A stretch of 64,000 nucleotides of DNA, taken from NCBI GenBank assembly GCA_963662155.1, contig OY759275.1, forward strand, positions 4,600,706 to 4,664,705, given 5' to 3'. Numbering within the stretch: the first letter of the stretch is position 1; every line of letters starts with the position of its first letter. The position numbers and the translations under genes are program-made. This document shows positions 35,351 through 47,048 of the stretch, piece after piece. The stretch is from Lamellibrachia columna (taxonomy: Eukaryota > Annelida > Polychaeta > Sabellida > Siboglinidae). The notes beneath the pieces are model-generated. The model made no database searches, was not told the origin of the DNA, and saw only the letters and a program-made list of their open reading frames with translations.

Positions 35351-36056
35351 GAATTGTGTTAGTTATTTTTATAGCAATTGATGTTATTAAATGTGTAAAC
35401 AACGACAAGTAAAGTGCTTTGAATGGTGCCTTCCATCAACTCAAATACATAGACTTATAAAATAAAAAATAACAGTCCACTTGCATCTAATCAGCAATGT
35501 TACCAACATAAATGTAACTGTAACTTTAATTAAATTGAAGTTTACATTTCATGAATTGGTGTGAGGTTAATATATTTTTATTGGGAAATATCTTAATTCA
35601 TGGTAATGTAACTAACTCTTTTTATTTAATTGTTCCTTGTCTGTTATACACACACTACACACAGCCTCAAATTCAAAACAACACTTGCACTGACAATTTG
35701 TTCTCTAGTTAATTTTTTTAAAGTAGTGTTTGTACGTTTTAGTTGCATCACCTAATTATGATATTATCTCAACAATGTGCAGTTATGCCCATTTTGTGGA
35801 ATTACCTCTGCTTTTGAGGTATTTTCTAGAATGTTACTGTAAGGTGGCAGTAATGTTGGTTTCTCAAGTGTCATGAATACAACATTGTATTAATCAGCAT
35901 GACTCATCTTTAAAACCTTAGTTCTTAGCCAGTCACTGGTTTTAAATAACAAATTATCTATGCATATTTTATATTTGAATGTTTTCATTTGTAAAAATAA
36001 CACATGTGAACACAGTAATAATTTTAGTAGATGATATATTTTTCATTTTATATTAG
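35351..36056. other. AT-rich sequence, probable intron
   Basis: No feature is recognised. It ends with a T-rich tract and acceptor (tttcattttatattag) before the terminal exon. Confidence 0.4.
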
Positions 36057-36251
36057 AGTATCGCTGCAGCAGATGAACTTTGGGATGAGGAAACACATTG
36101 TCTTCAACTCTTGTTTGAAGACCGTTCTCACAGTGTGTATGTAGCATGTAGAGATCCCAGTATCATCGCATTGAATACGATTGTGGGTACACTTGCTGTG
36201 AGAGAGCAACCTTTCATATACATGATCTTATATGGGCAAGGCAGCAGATAA
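36057..36251 (+). CDS. Candidate terminal exon of unrecognised gene
   Basis: Following a good acceptor (cattttatattag), a 64-codon open frame without an ATG reads SIAAADELWDEETHCLQLLF then EDRSHSVYVACRDPS. It ends GSR-stop at 36,249-36,251. Codon use looks coding and the frame is phase 0, matching the upstream exon at 30,672-30,749. An AATAAA lies about 100 bp downstream and another at about 36,951. I do not recognise the protein. It ends with a hydrophobic stretch (QPFIYMILY). The missing Met made it invisible to ATG-based ORF calling. Confidence 0.55.
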   Translation, partial: SIAAADELWDEETHCLQLLFEDRSHSVYVACRDPSIIALNTIVGTLAVREQPFIYMILYGQGSR

Positions 36252-36346
36252 CTGGAAACATACCTACCGACAAGTGACAATCAAGTGACAATTTCACAGG
36301 CAGAATTTTAACATATATCAGTTAAATCTATTTATGTTAAGTTCAT

Positions 36347-36352
36347 AATAAA
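36347..36352 (+). terminator. Polyadenylation signal AATAAA
   Basis: AATAAA lies about 96 bp after the stop of the terminal exon. A second one at about 36,951 (gcatgaaataaacggctg) is the alternative distal site. Confidence 0.45.
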
Positions 36353-37599
36353 CATATTGTATTTACTAAACATTCTATTATAAATTTGCATAGCATATCA
36401 TATTGTTATGATGTGTAATTTCGAAAGAAAAGCAGATGCTGAGCTGCCCTGAGTGGAATTTGTTAGTCATCTCATGCTGATGACATTGCAATGCTTGTTC
36501 CATAAACTAAGGGAACAAGCAAAGATTGTTAGTTGTTTCTTATATTCAATGATGTGGCACTGACAATGATGTACTCTTTAACAGAGTAAGGTCTCGAATA
36601 ATGTTCTATGATTTATATTAAGTTTGGTGTTACATTGCATTTAGCATTTTGTACAGCCTACCTAGATGAAATGTAGTGTTAGTCTTATGCTTGCTATCCA
36701 AGTATTGATTGTTGTAATAATCAGATTATAAAAAAAAGTATTAGTGCAAGCTGCTTTTTATGCAGGATATCTGCATCCACGAACAACTTTGTTCAAAGTA
36801 CTGGAAATAGGTAAGAGTACAAATCCTTTGTACTTTGCATGAAATGGGTACTTGCAGTTTACACACTCTTGTAATCTAGTACAGTGTAGTATTGTTACAT
36901 GTTTTATTGTTATGTTGACATGACGTATATTCATGTACTGTTTTGCATGAAATAAACGGCTGATTGAATTGTTGTCTGGTTGAAGTGATTAAAAATAATA
37001 TTTCTCTTCAATATATTACTCCATAAATTCTCTACTATTGTAATTGGTGGTACTAAAACATTGATTAAATGGTGCTCTGTTTGTTTTTAAATATTGTTTG
37101 TGTCCTAATAATTGGTGAGAGGTTAGCCCTTAAAATAGGAGGGTGATGGGATGTTGATGCCTCAGCCACACACCCTCCTGACCACCTCAAGACAAGTGAA
37201 ATTGGATTGTGTAGACATGTAGTATTCATGCATACCATGTATTTGGAATAAAACGATTTTCAATGAAAGAACAAACTAGCTTTTTTACCAGGATGATTTA
37301 TTAAAACAACAGTAGCACCATTAAAATCATTGTGGGTATTCATTTGTTAAAACATGACAGTAAAATGTGAATGACAATGCCATGGTGGTTTACAAATTCA
37401 GTAACATGGGTTCATAGGTTAGGCATGGTGTTTATACACATCATTTTGCACAAGCTAACATGCTTACTAGCCAGTTTTGATATTTATTACCACTACTTAA
37501 CATAATGAATTATATAAAAAATAATATAAACGAAATAAAAAAATATCACTGATCCCAGAAAAGAAGAAAATCCCGGATTGTAGGTTTTTGTTTGCAGTT

Positions 37600-37790
37600 T
37601 AAAGTTTCTGGTGAGCCTCAATGAGAGAAACAGTTGGATGATTAAGGGGGTGCAGTTGGAAGTTTTTGGTGACCCTCAAGGCCCGTCAAAGGGGTGCATT
37701 TGGAGGTCCCAATGGGGTGCAGCTGGAGTTTTTTCGTGAGCCTCAAGGGGGGTGCAGTTGGAGGCTTTTGGTGGGCTTGAAATCTCCTGG
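37600..37790. repeat. Degenerate ~50 bp minisatellite
   Basis: About four units contain ggggtgcagttggaagtttt and ggtgagcctcaagg-type words. Confidence 0.7.
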
Positions 37791-38954
37791 ACTTCGAAAC
37801 TCAAGTGTTCAGGTATACTACGGATTATTGCTATAGTATACAAGTATAGGTACGTAACCCTATCATGTAACTATCGCTCAGCAGACTTGTATTACAAGGC
37901 AACATTTTACGAATTGTGAAAACTATTCATTAATAATTTTGGGTAGGATTAATGTTGATATACCATCGGATGTGATCGCAGCCAACCGAATTTTTTTCGA
38001 AGAATCAATCCACGCAGCCACGGCCAGGCTGCGTAATTTTGTTTCACACATATGAACAGTTCAATGAATACAACTAAACACCAAACGATCGATTCGCTCA
38101 CAAACAACCAGCCATCTTCGAAGGGAATGCGCTTCACGTAATAACGCGTAACAGTCTGCTGAATGCACATCACGTGATGATCCGTCACAGTCATCTTTGT
38201 AAAATCTCCGCCCATTTATGTGAATAGCCCGGAACGTTGATAGGAAAAAAAATTACGCGGCCAGGCTAGGAAGTGTCCGAGACTGAGTACCGTCCCGCGT
38301 ATTTCCGTCAATCACTAATTGCATATTAAATAATTAATAACAACAATATAATATACTGTTCACTTACTATAATTATATTCATATAATGCATAATATACTA
38401 AATGTTCATAGTGTAAACACTCCGGCAATTCCTAGGCTATGGGCTAGCGAATTGATAATAACCACAGACATATTAATTATTATTTATGTTGTCCTGTTCC
38501 AATAACTCGTCCTCGCATAAAATACGGCTCTGTCCGCGATGCCGTCGACGGACCCAATAATACTCTTGTACTATACTGTATATTAAATATAGTTGTTTTT
38601 TTCGTATTGAGACATCCAGTGTTCAAACAGAACTTTACTGGTGTCGGCCTTCGACTTCGTTTACATTTCGCAAGTGTTTATGTGATACTATCCAGATTTA
38701 CGGATACTTTAGTATATTAGCTTTATAATGATATGTATATTATGACTATTGTCCGATGTGCAAAAAAAGTAAGTCGAATTTGAAAAACAGGCATGCCACG
38801 CTCAAATTTAGGTAACGCCGCTGGCGTTGGCCCAGCGGCACCGTGCTCTGGTCGATTCTATTTTCTTTATTTTTCAACCCAGCTTATCGAAATTTCAGGA
38901 CAATGTTAGTGACATATAAACAACATTTTACAAATTAATTACATATTTTTTTGA
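37791..38954. other. No gene recognised
   Basis: A minus-strand frame at 37,949-38,215 has no domain. Short G/C-richer pieces with cacgtgat words occur at 38,170. Confidence 0.4.
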
Positions 38955-38969
38955 CCACCAGGTGGCGGT
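38955..38969 (+). promoter_or_regulatory. CTCF-like site
   Basis: CCACCAGGTGGCGGT fits the CTCF core consensus closely. It is a single site at the edge of a transposon-like region. Confidence 0.4.
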
Positions 38970-39950
38970 GTGGGTGGCGTCCATCTTTGATTTCAGCTGA
39001 TTTACCGTGATTGGTACATCTGGACAATGGCTTGACCAAATTTGTTCTAACATGGCACATTGATTGACTACATACATATGCAAATTGCGACAGTTTGATT
39101 TTTTTTTAGGTTTCCAAACAAAATTTATATGATTTTTTCAATCTTGGTAACATATCGAAAAGCCAAATTTTCCATAAAAGTCATAATATTATGCAATCTA
39201 TATGTTGCATCTCAAATCAGAAACTGTCACAATATTGCACATTTTACTGGGATGATATTCTGAAAATTTCAAATGATTCTGTTGACAAATAGCTGAGTTC
39301 TACCAAACAAGAGATGTCTTGTCGGTCAAAAACATTTTATTGAGAAAAACAGCTTCAAAGTTTGTAGACATTTCAATACGACATTTCACATGCAAACAAT
39401 AGAGCTACAATACTAAAATTTCACAGTGGGATTCTCCAGTTCATGCTCTTTCTAATGGTGTACAATGGTCATCATTTGGTTGGTTGAAAACATGAATAAA
39501 AAAAATTCAGACACAACCACACCATAAATATGTGTCCATCGTCACTCCACAATCCCACCGCACCAACACACAAAATATAGCTGCAGTACCAATATTGCAC
39601 AGAGAGCTTCTCCAGTTCATGGTCTTGCTAATGGTGTATAATATTCATTATTCAGACGACAGCGTCAAGTTCAACACAATTCTGCATGTTGTACAGTATG
39701 TCTCGTACAGGCACACAAGGCCGAGGCAATGATCGAGGGCATGTATCTTCAGTGTGGGTGCACTACACTCGAGACACAGGAGTCCCTTCACATGCGTTGG
39801 CATCATGCAGAAATGCACAAACTATGTATCGATGAGTTGCCGGCATTGTTCAACAACAATCATTTTCTGGCGCAGAGGAAGACCCTGCCGATAAATTTTT
39901 TTCCGCTTGGTAGCCAAAATGAGGGTTGCACCAGACGTTGTGATATTTAA
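38970..39950. repeat. Decayed DNA-transposon-like region
   Basis: Words such as tttcaaatgattctgttgac, and gagaaaaacagcttcaaagt followed by acattt, are arranged as in 7,640-7,760 of the TTAA element. This suggests an old relative of that family. The frame at 39,729-39,950 has no recognised domain. Confidence 0.4.
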
Positions 39951-39996
39951 CAATTTAAATCCATGCCATCTGCACTTTTATAATTATGTGCTGATA

Positions 39997-40000
<4 letters not shown>

Positions 40001-40047
<47 letters not shown>

Positions 40048-40058
40048 CACACACACAC
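40001..40058. repeat. (CA)n microsatellite
   Basis: About 28 CA units with one interruption. Confidence 0.97.
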
Positions 40059-41255
40059 TCACGCATGTTATCTTTCTCTTATATTGTTTCATTGGGAAAT
40101 GAATTAAGTCAAATCAGACTGTTTTAAGCAAAAACAAATTATGGAATGGCCCAAATTCGTATTCTGCATTAAATAACACAATTGTAAAAAAATTTTTAAT
40201 GTCGCACACAACTGTGTTACTTATTTAACATACACAATATAACAGATTCTTGTGTGATTTGGAATACTGTTATTATAATTAACAGTAGTAAAACAACATT
40301 ATCTTTTTGTATCAAACATTGTACACATCTTAATAATCTTTATATATTTCTTATTTGTATTTCATGTTTAAGGATTCCACTGCATGTTTGAAGACACACT
40401 ACACCTTTCACGGATTTCACTGGATAATATAGAGGAATGGGCCAAGCAAAGCTTGCAGACCCTACTACACACAGCAGAAGACAGACAAAGCTTGTGAAGA
40501 CTGTGTAGAAATGGTGAATATATGTACACCGAGCCTACAATGGACATTGACACATTACACATGCACGGATTTACGAAATAGTGAACTCTGAGTATGTGTA
40601 CGCTTAGCCGACAGTATAATGTGAACATTATAAACATTACTTCATGTTGAAATGCATGACATTAATTTGAGACATTGAAATATTAATATTTCTGCACTAA
40701 GCTTTGCATTTTACATTACCAGGTTTAAGGAGGTTTGTAGTAAAAGCAGTAATATTCGAGAACAGTTTGCGTTTGTGTAGCAGATAGGATGAAACGCAAT
40801 CGCATTGTCAACAGCACTTTATGAAGTCGATTGCCCTCTCACTCGGAAATGTAACTAGAGAGTTGGCGCATGCGGAGTCGAGTTACCGAATGCCTTGACG
40901 AAAGCTGTAGCTGTTCCCTACTTGGAGGCGCTGAACGTCAATATACAAAATGGCGTAGGTCGGAGTGACGCAGCTCGGTATACACAAGCTCTGATACTAT
41001 CACAAAAAGGCTAACAAAATATATACAACTTCCGGTCTCGCTCCGGTCTGCGTAAGTAGGAATCTGTGCATAAAGTGTTTAAGCAGACCGCATGTTTTTA
41101 TATATATGTCATTCTTTGAAATATGCCAATGAACCTTTAGCATATATGTTCGAAATTAGTTTTACAAATAATGTTCCAACTTCACATCGTAGGAAAATCT
41201 ACTAAATAAAATATATGCGCACTGGCAGCCACTGGTCGACGTATGCTGCCTTTAG

Positions 41256-41260
<5 letters not shown>
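40059..41260. other. No gene recognised; promoter-like G/C-richer part
   Basis: The stretch 40,780-41,060 is less AT-rich and has promoter-type words (acttccgg, aaaatggcg, gtgacg), but no exon could be tied to it. Confidence 0.3.
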
Positions 41261-41785
<525 letters not shown>

Positions 41786-41899
41786 CACACATCATATACC
41801 CCAGAAGAGTACAGCAAGGATAGTATAGCAAGGATATGCTCAGTGAGTCTGCTTAATGTACCATCAACCGGAAAAGCCAAGACAAGCTACTATAATAGG

Positions 41900-42850
41900 T
41901 GGATATACCGCAGTACTAGTAGTGACATTGAAAACAACGATAAACTTTATCAGTTGATGATGACAGCCTGTCGGTAAATGAGCTGGTTGAGCCTCTCCTT
42001 GTTTTATTTAACACGTCAATGAAGGACGCAGCCCAGATCAGTGGAATGTGACAGCCCTTTACAACAAAACCTAACAGAAAGCATCATACTACCGGCAAAT
42101 CAGTTTGACGTGTGTAGCATGCAATATTTGGGAAAGTAGTATTCGCACGCAAGACTGTCCACGACCTTTAAACAAAGCAGCATGGTTTCAGATCAGGCAG
42201 ATCATGTGCTCTCCAACTGCTCGCAAGGATGGACTGATATTTTGGATTCTGGCTGAAGTATCGACACAATGATATTTCGACTTTGCACAGACGTTCGATA
42301 CAATGCCCCGTTGTCGACTTATCAACACATTAACTTATGGCTTTCAACGAGAAGCGCCACAACGAGTGGAGCCTTCATTGGGAGGGCAGCCAGAAGGGAT
42401 TGACAGTGGACTTAAGATCTTTGTTGATTACACACATTTTTGCAGAGACATTAGGTGTGAAACGAACAAACAATACTACAAGAAGAAATCAGTAAACTAA
42501 CAGCATGGCCAGAGAATTGACAGCTACACTTTAATCCGACGAAGTGCAAACATTGAACATATGGCAAGCCAAAATACCGTACGTACGTACACCATGACTA
42601 ACAAAGACGAAGGAGTGACAGACTTTGACACAACAGAGACAGAACAAGACATAGGAGTAAATTTCAATCGCTCAATGAAATTTCGCCAGTATATTGACTA
42701 CGGTGCAGAAAATATTTCAAATATTAGGCCTCATCAGACACACATTTAAACGTATGGACCGTATCTTCTTTACGTTACTCTATACAGCATCAATGAGGCG
42801 ACATATGGATTATGCCGACTCCATTCGGAATCCACACTATACAATACACA
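41900..42850 (+). pseudogene. LINE reverse transcriptase pseudogene
   Basis: Three-frame reading gives a heavily shifted reverse transcriptase. In order: LVEPLLVLFNTSMKDAAQIS, a PVSLTSVC-like remnant, QHGFRSGRSCALQLL, then RCRLINTLTYGF and the region around WQLHFNPTKC. It ends with YTMTNKDEGVTDFDTTETEQ and NISNIRPHQTHI-type sequence, and MRRHMDYADSIRNPHY near 42,830. The order matches APE-type LINE proteins. The polymerase Ala-Asp-Asp motif is not visible. It lies on the plus strand, opposite to the CR1 copies, and its words differ, so it is another family. Confidence 0.7.
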
Positions 42851-43435
42851 TATAAAATCACTAGAAAACCCACAAGGCAAAGCCACCAAGCAGGAAGAAA
42901 CATAATTTATTGATATGCAAAAGCCGAGTTCTCACATAAATAAATTATGAAAAATTAAAAGAGGGTGTTTACAAGCCTGAAAAGCCTAGAACCCCAACAT
43001 CCAGGCAAGCAACCGTAATGATACCGACACTGCCACCAATGCGTAGAATGCGCATACTCGGACGAACGTAATCTCAGTAGCCGTTAGTAAACAAATCTAT
43101 ATAGTTATATAAAATTCCAAATATACTGAATTATTAAGGGCATATAAACAATCTTCTATTGATTTATATGTAACTTTATAGAGTTCTACACTGCATAGTA
43201 GAATGTTATTATAGAAAACTATATAATGCCACAACGATAATTCTACAGAACTTTGTATAACAATTCTAGAAAACATTTTCTGAACTGCCTCCACAAAAGT
43301 TTTACAGAACATTCTACAAATATTCAATGAGTTTGCTGGGTAAGGTAGGCACCGCCACCGAGGAATCTCAATGAGCCAATCTCACCATACGTCAGTAATC
43401 CGGGTTGCAACAAACCACCACAGTTTCACGCGGAC
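42851..43435. other. No gene recognised
   Basis: AT-rich. Several tctacaga/ttctagaa words recur at 43,170-43,320 in a loose pattern (ttctacagaacttt, ttctagaaaac), without a clear period. Confidence 0.4.
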
Positions 43436-43606
43436 TCATTTCCCAGAAGTTGGCTTATCATCTTCTGCTATCATCAATCCTTTTACTTGGGCGTAGAAGG
43501 AGTCGATTACGCTTATTTCTGTGATCGACGCCTCGTTCTCCTCCTCGTCTTCCGAATCACGTCGTTTCCCAGCTCCCTTATACCATATCTTCATGGTTGA
43601 CGCCAT
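43436..43606 (-). CDS. Candidate short acidic protein or exon
   Basis: From the ATG at 43,604-43,606 (context caacaATGG) the frame codes 56 residues: MASTMKIWYKGAGKRRDSED, then an acidic run, and ends EDDKPTSGK-stop. Codon use looks coding, with varied third positions and no repeats. An upstream in-frame ATG would lengthen it to 87 residues. No domain is recognised. It could be the first exon of a minus-strand gene facing the P2X7-like segments. Confidence 0.3.
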   Translation of the reverse strand: MASTMKIWYKGAGKRRDSEDEEENEASITEISVIDSFYAQVKGLMIAEDDKPTSGK

Positions 43607-44021
43607 TGTTGAGGATCCAGCTTTGCGGCCGAGTTCTGCTACGTTGCCACCACCGCTGCAGCGAAAGGCGGTAGATATTGTACATTTCATATGAACCACA
43701 AAAACGCATTAAATGCAGCAGCAAAATGATTTAAACATCGCATTATTATCGTGTTAACTGTACCAGTTTCCACTAACACAGCAAAACTTACGCATCATTA
43801 CACAATTACTCAAAAAAGTAAAACATTCCTTAATGCTTTTGTGACTATGCACCTAAAAGAAAAGCTAACCATATGCAGCAAAATTCAAGAATATCGAGCT
43901 AGTGGTTTACACAGAATGTGCTTTAAAGGTGGAAGATTATGTCTCAGGTTGATTGAGGGCTGATATGTTAACTATCGCGACATGTAAACCTGTTAACCTA
44001 CACTACACGTGAAGGATTAAC

Positions 44022-44090
44022 GGTAAGGGATTTGCTTTTTATGTAATAATATAATGTTCTTGGTACTAGAATAAACATTTGTAGGGTCAA
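44022..44090. repeat. Short repeat shared with 46,572-46,645
   Basis: The sequence ggtaagggatttgct followed by taatgttcttggta and agaataaacatttgta occurs in both places, with small differences. Confidence 0.75.
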
Positions 44091-44493
44091 TCACCAGTAA
44101 AGGGACACATTGATGTCACCAGTGGTTTGCGTTCAATATAAAGTTATTGTTTGCAAAATATTTATGTATATATCTATATCCAAACTAATCTATACATAAT
44201 AATTGTAATATACAACGGGAAAAATAATGAATGTGTTTATTGTTTGGCTTAATTTAATCCTTCGCATAGACGGGGGTGCCTTAACACTGGCATGTCGCCA
44301 AGTCAGTACCGTAACTTGAAGGCATAATTTTTTTTACATAGTTCACATTCAATATTCGACAGGATACGTCTTTTTGGATTCATTTACTGCAATGCCCATC
44401 TGCTCATTAACTGTTTTTCGTGAAGTTACATTTTTATATATTTTTATTTCACGTTTCTGTTCTGTCGCCAATGTCGTTTACACCTGGTTTCAC

Positions 44494-44677
44494 AATGGCG
44501 TCCAGCGATTGCGAGTCTAGTTCCTTTCATTGGTCTAGTGGTTATTGCTTATTTGCGGATGAAAGAAGTGACAACGAAAGCGCACAAGATGTTAGACCAT
44601 CTAGGGGTTCTTGCGCATTCATATTCGAACCGTACACCGCAGAAAAACCGGAACCAAGGAGCGAGATGCAATTGTAA
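44494..44677 (+). CDS. Candidate N-terminal exon, P2X7 cytoplasmic-domain-like gene
   Basis: The ATG at 44,494 (acaATGGCG) opens MASSDCESSSFHWSSGYCLF, then GSCAFIFEPYTAEKPEPRSE, with a stop at 44,675-44,677. An upstream in-frame ATG exists at 44,471. The acidic Ser-rich start followed by a (Y/F)-x-F-E-P motif resembles invertebrate proteins that carry the cysteine-rich cytoplasmic domain of P2X7 receptors. The matching C-terminal piece lies 0.7 kb downstream. The central W-C-x-C-G-x-C part was not found, so the gene is probably incomplete. This is inference from a loose resemblance. Confidence 0.35.
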
Positions 44678-45357
44678 ACGAAGACATCGATCGATTCCAG
44701 CACCATGAATGATGAATGGTATGTAGACACGCCACTCAGGCTTAGCCTACTGCATTAGCTACATTCTTTGTTCCCCAAGTTTGGACGAAGTATTTAAAAA
44801 AAAAAAATGAACTTCTGCATGTGACATCGACCAGCTTTAAAAATGTGTTACGATCAAATTTACAGAGCAACGAACATTGCTAGAATTATATGCTTGGAAA
44901 CAACGTCTCTTTTGTCTCTGCAGTCTATCCTAACATTATACTCTTATATTTTGTTGCATTTATCACTCGCGCAGGATTGTCTTATTAATTACACCATGTG
45001 TTGTCAAACGATTATTTCATCGTATAAGCAATACTGGTGTATGGACATTTTATTGTCATGTCAATACAATAGTACAATATTGCATTAACACCTGTTTGTT
45101 TTGCAAACAATACATATGGAACATTAATATCAATATAAGTGGTAACTTACACAAATTATTTAAGATTACGTATATGTTGTGGATATCACACAAATGTTTA
45201 CACTGAAATTAGCCGGAAAATACTAAGTTTATAAAATTACACAAATTCACAACTTGTACACTTTCCCACATAAAGTGAAGAGGCATGTGTCTGGCCAGGA
45301 CCCTGAATTACGTAATCTTTTTACTAGAGACAATTTTTGAATAAAAATACATTCTTG

Positions 45358-45516
45358 TTTCCCAGGAGATCCCGCTACACCCCATTTGTGTCCTGGGGCT
45401 GGGGCTGCCTAGGAAGAAGAATCCTGGTGAATCTACCCTCATGTACAGTCCAGGCCATCAGTTCCCTGAACCGAATGGGGACTATGTTGGTTTCCGATAC
45501 CCAAGCATGTAACTAC
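45358..45516 (+). pseudogene. P2X7-type cytoplasmic domain, C-terminal end, frameshifted
   Basis: After an acceptor-like ttgtttcccag the frame reads RYTPFVSWGWGCLGRRILVN then LPSCTVQAI. In another frame it continues QFPEPNGDYVGFRYPSM with a stop at about 45,514. Together they match the end of the P2X7 intracellular (ballast) domain, whose pattern is Y-R-x-F-x-x-W-x-x-G-x-L-G, then P-S-C-x-V-x-x-I-R-x-x-F-P, then G-x-Y-x-G-F. One base is missing near 45,457, inside gccatcagttcc. The domain binds zinc and nucleotide in P2X7. The copy is broken unless this is a sequencing error. Confidence 0.6.
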
Positions 45517-45763
45517 CGATGGACACAGTTATTTGTCATTGCTATGTGTAACTATGCTTGCCACAGACATTCGCCAAATCGCGCCAGGCGAATGCTTCAA
45601 TTGGTGAAAGAAAATCAAAGGCTTTTCGCCAGACTAGCGAAATAACTTTTTCTTTGAAGATTCACATACATGTGTTGCCAATGAACAGATAGTCTTCATG
45701 AAATCTTAGCCTAGTGTAAATATTTCTATCTGCTGAGCAACAGCATCAGCCTTGTTTGGGCAT

Positions 45764-46080
45764 GGAACATCTACTGACAGGTGGGGCGGGGCTTGTTTTC
45801 AGCGGTATATCCTCCCTCTGTGTTTTCTTTGACATGGAACAACTGCTGACAGGTGGGGCGGGGTTTGTTGCAGCGGAACATCCTCCCTCTCTGTTTTCTT
45901 TAACATGGAACATCTACTGACAGGTGGGGCGGGGCTTGTGGCAGCGGTACAGCCTCCCTCTGTGTTTTCTTTGACATGGAACATCTGCTGACAGGTGGGG
46001 CGGGGCTTCTTTTCGGCGGTACATCCTCCCTCTGTGTTTTCTTTGACATGGAACATCTGCTGACAGGTGGGGTGGGGCGC
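45764..46080. repeat. 71-72 bp minisatellite
   Basis: About 4.5 units begin ggaacatctgctgacaggtg and contain ggggcggggctt (GC-box-like) and cctccctctgtgttttcttt. Units start at about 45,764, 45,836, 45,907, 45,978 and 46,050. The open frames on the minus strand are products of this repeat. Confidence 0.92.
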
Positions 46081-46571
46081 GCAGAACAACAACAACAGCA
46101 CTCTTGGCATCTCTTCGGTACCAATTGAACTACTGGGGTGATAATAAATACCCCTCAGCTCACGACCTCTGGAGTGGGGCACAGCATAGTTGTAATCGTA
46201 ATGGTATTACAGGCTACCCTTGTTGTATCATGCTTGTGTTGTTCAATAAAATACGTGTGCACTTGTTCAATACCGTGTTTTGTTCCTTTCTCGTTTCCAC
46301 GTCACGTCCTTTGATCCATGTTATGTTAGTCGCCGCAACCGACGCCGCCGCTGTTCCCTTACGTCGGATGACCTATGACCCTTCTTAGAGGACTCCTTGA
46401 CTACTCCTTGACTCGTCTTTTCGTCGCCAGGTAGCGCTGATGATGCCCATATAATCATATCATCAGGGTTTTCCCAAAAATCTATTTCTAGTTACCATCG
46501 AAACATGGAACCCATCCTTGCTTGTTCAGGTTATCATGTATACTTCTTGTACAAAAAGAGCTAATCACATG

Positions 46572-46645
46572 TAACATTAAAGGTAAGGGATTTGCTGCTC
46601 ATGTAATAATTTAATGTTCTTGGTATTAGAATAAACATTTGTAAA
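46572..46645. repeat. Short repeat shared with 44,022-44,090
   Basis: Second copy of the ~70 bp sequence; see the first copy. The two lie on either side of the P2X7-like piece and the minisatellite, 2.55 kb apart. Confidence 0.75.
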
Positions 46646-46868
46646 TGATACTGCCCGCCCAAATGCGTTTAATAAGGCAGATGCATATGTTTGCATATTT
46701 ACTGTTTCGTTAAGAAAAGTTGCGAAAAGTGTTTATGGCGCAAAACTACAGGGGCGGAGCTAGGCGAAGCTTGCTATGCCGAACGTTAATAAGATGCATA
46801 TCACGTGATCGCAGGGTCGACGCGCGAACATTCGCGAATTGCTCATAGTTTGTTGACATTCAGGCAAC

Positions 46869-47048
46869 ATGGCTGACAGTGACAGACGAGTTGTACATGC
46901 ACCGTTGTGTTCCGCGGCGGAGAGGAGGGAAAACAAGTTTGATAAAAGATGTTGGGATCGCTTGAACACTGTCTTAAAACTGAAACTTTTGAAAGATAGT
47001 GAAGTGGCAGAAATTCTAGTCGACACGTTAGTATTTTTTTATTATTAG
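46869..47048 (+). CDS. Candidate first exon or small protein
   Basis: The ATG in a good context (gcaacATGG) opens 59 codons: MADSDRRVVHAPLCSAAERR, then ENKFDKRCWDRLNTVLKLKL and LKDSEVAEILVDTL. It ends in a T-rich stretch before a stop at 47,046. The last residues (VFFYY) come from low-complexity sequence. The coding part may therefore end at a donor near 47,030 (tta|gtattt). Charge pattern and helix-forming content look like real protein, but I recognise no family. Confidence 0.4.
   Translation: MADSDRRVVHAPLCSAAERRENKFDKRCWDRLNTVLKLKLLKDSEVAEILVDTLVFFYY

Noticed and set aside
37949..38215. 88-codon minus-strand frame with a hydrophobic stretch
   Set aside because: No homologous domain recognised, no splice or promoter support, and it sits in sequence resembling dispersed repeats.
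45799..46182. 127-codon Pro/Cys-rich repeat protein on the minus strand
   Set aside because: Translation of the 71-72 bp minisatellite. The unit length is not a multiple of three in every copy, which produces several overlapping false frames.
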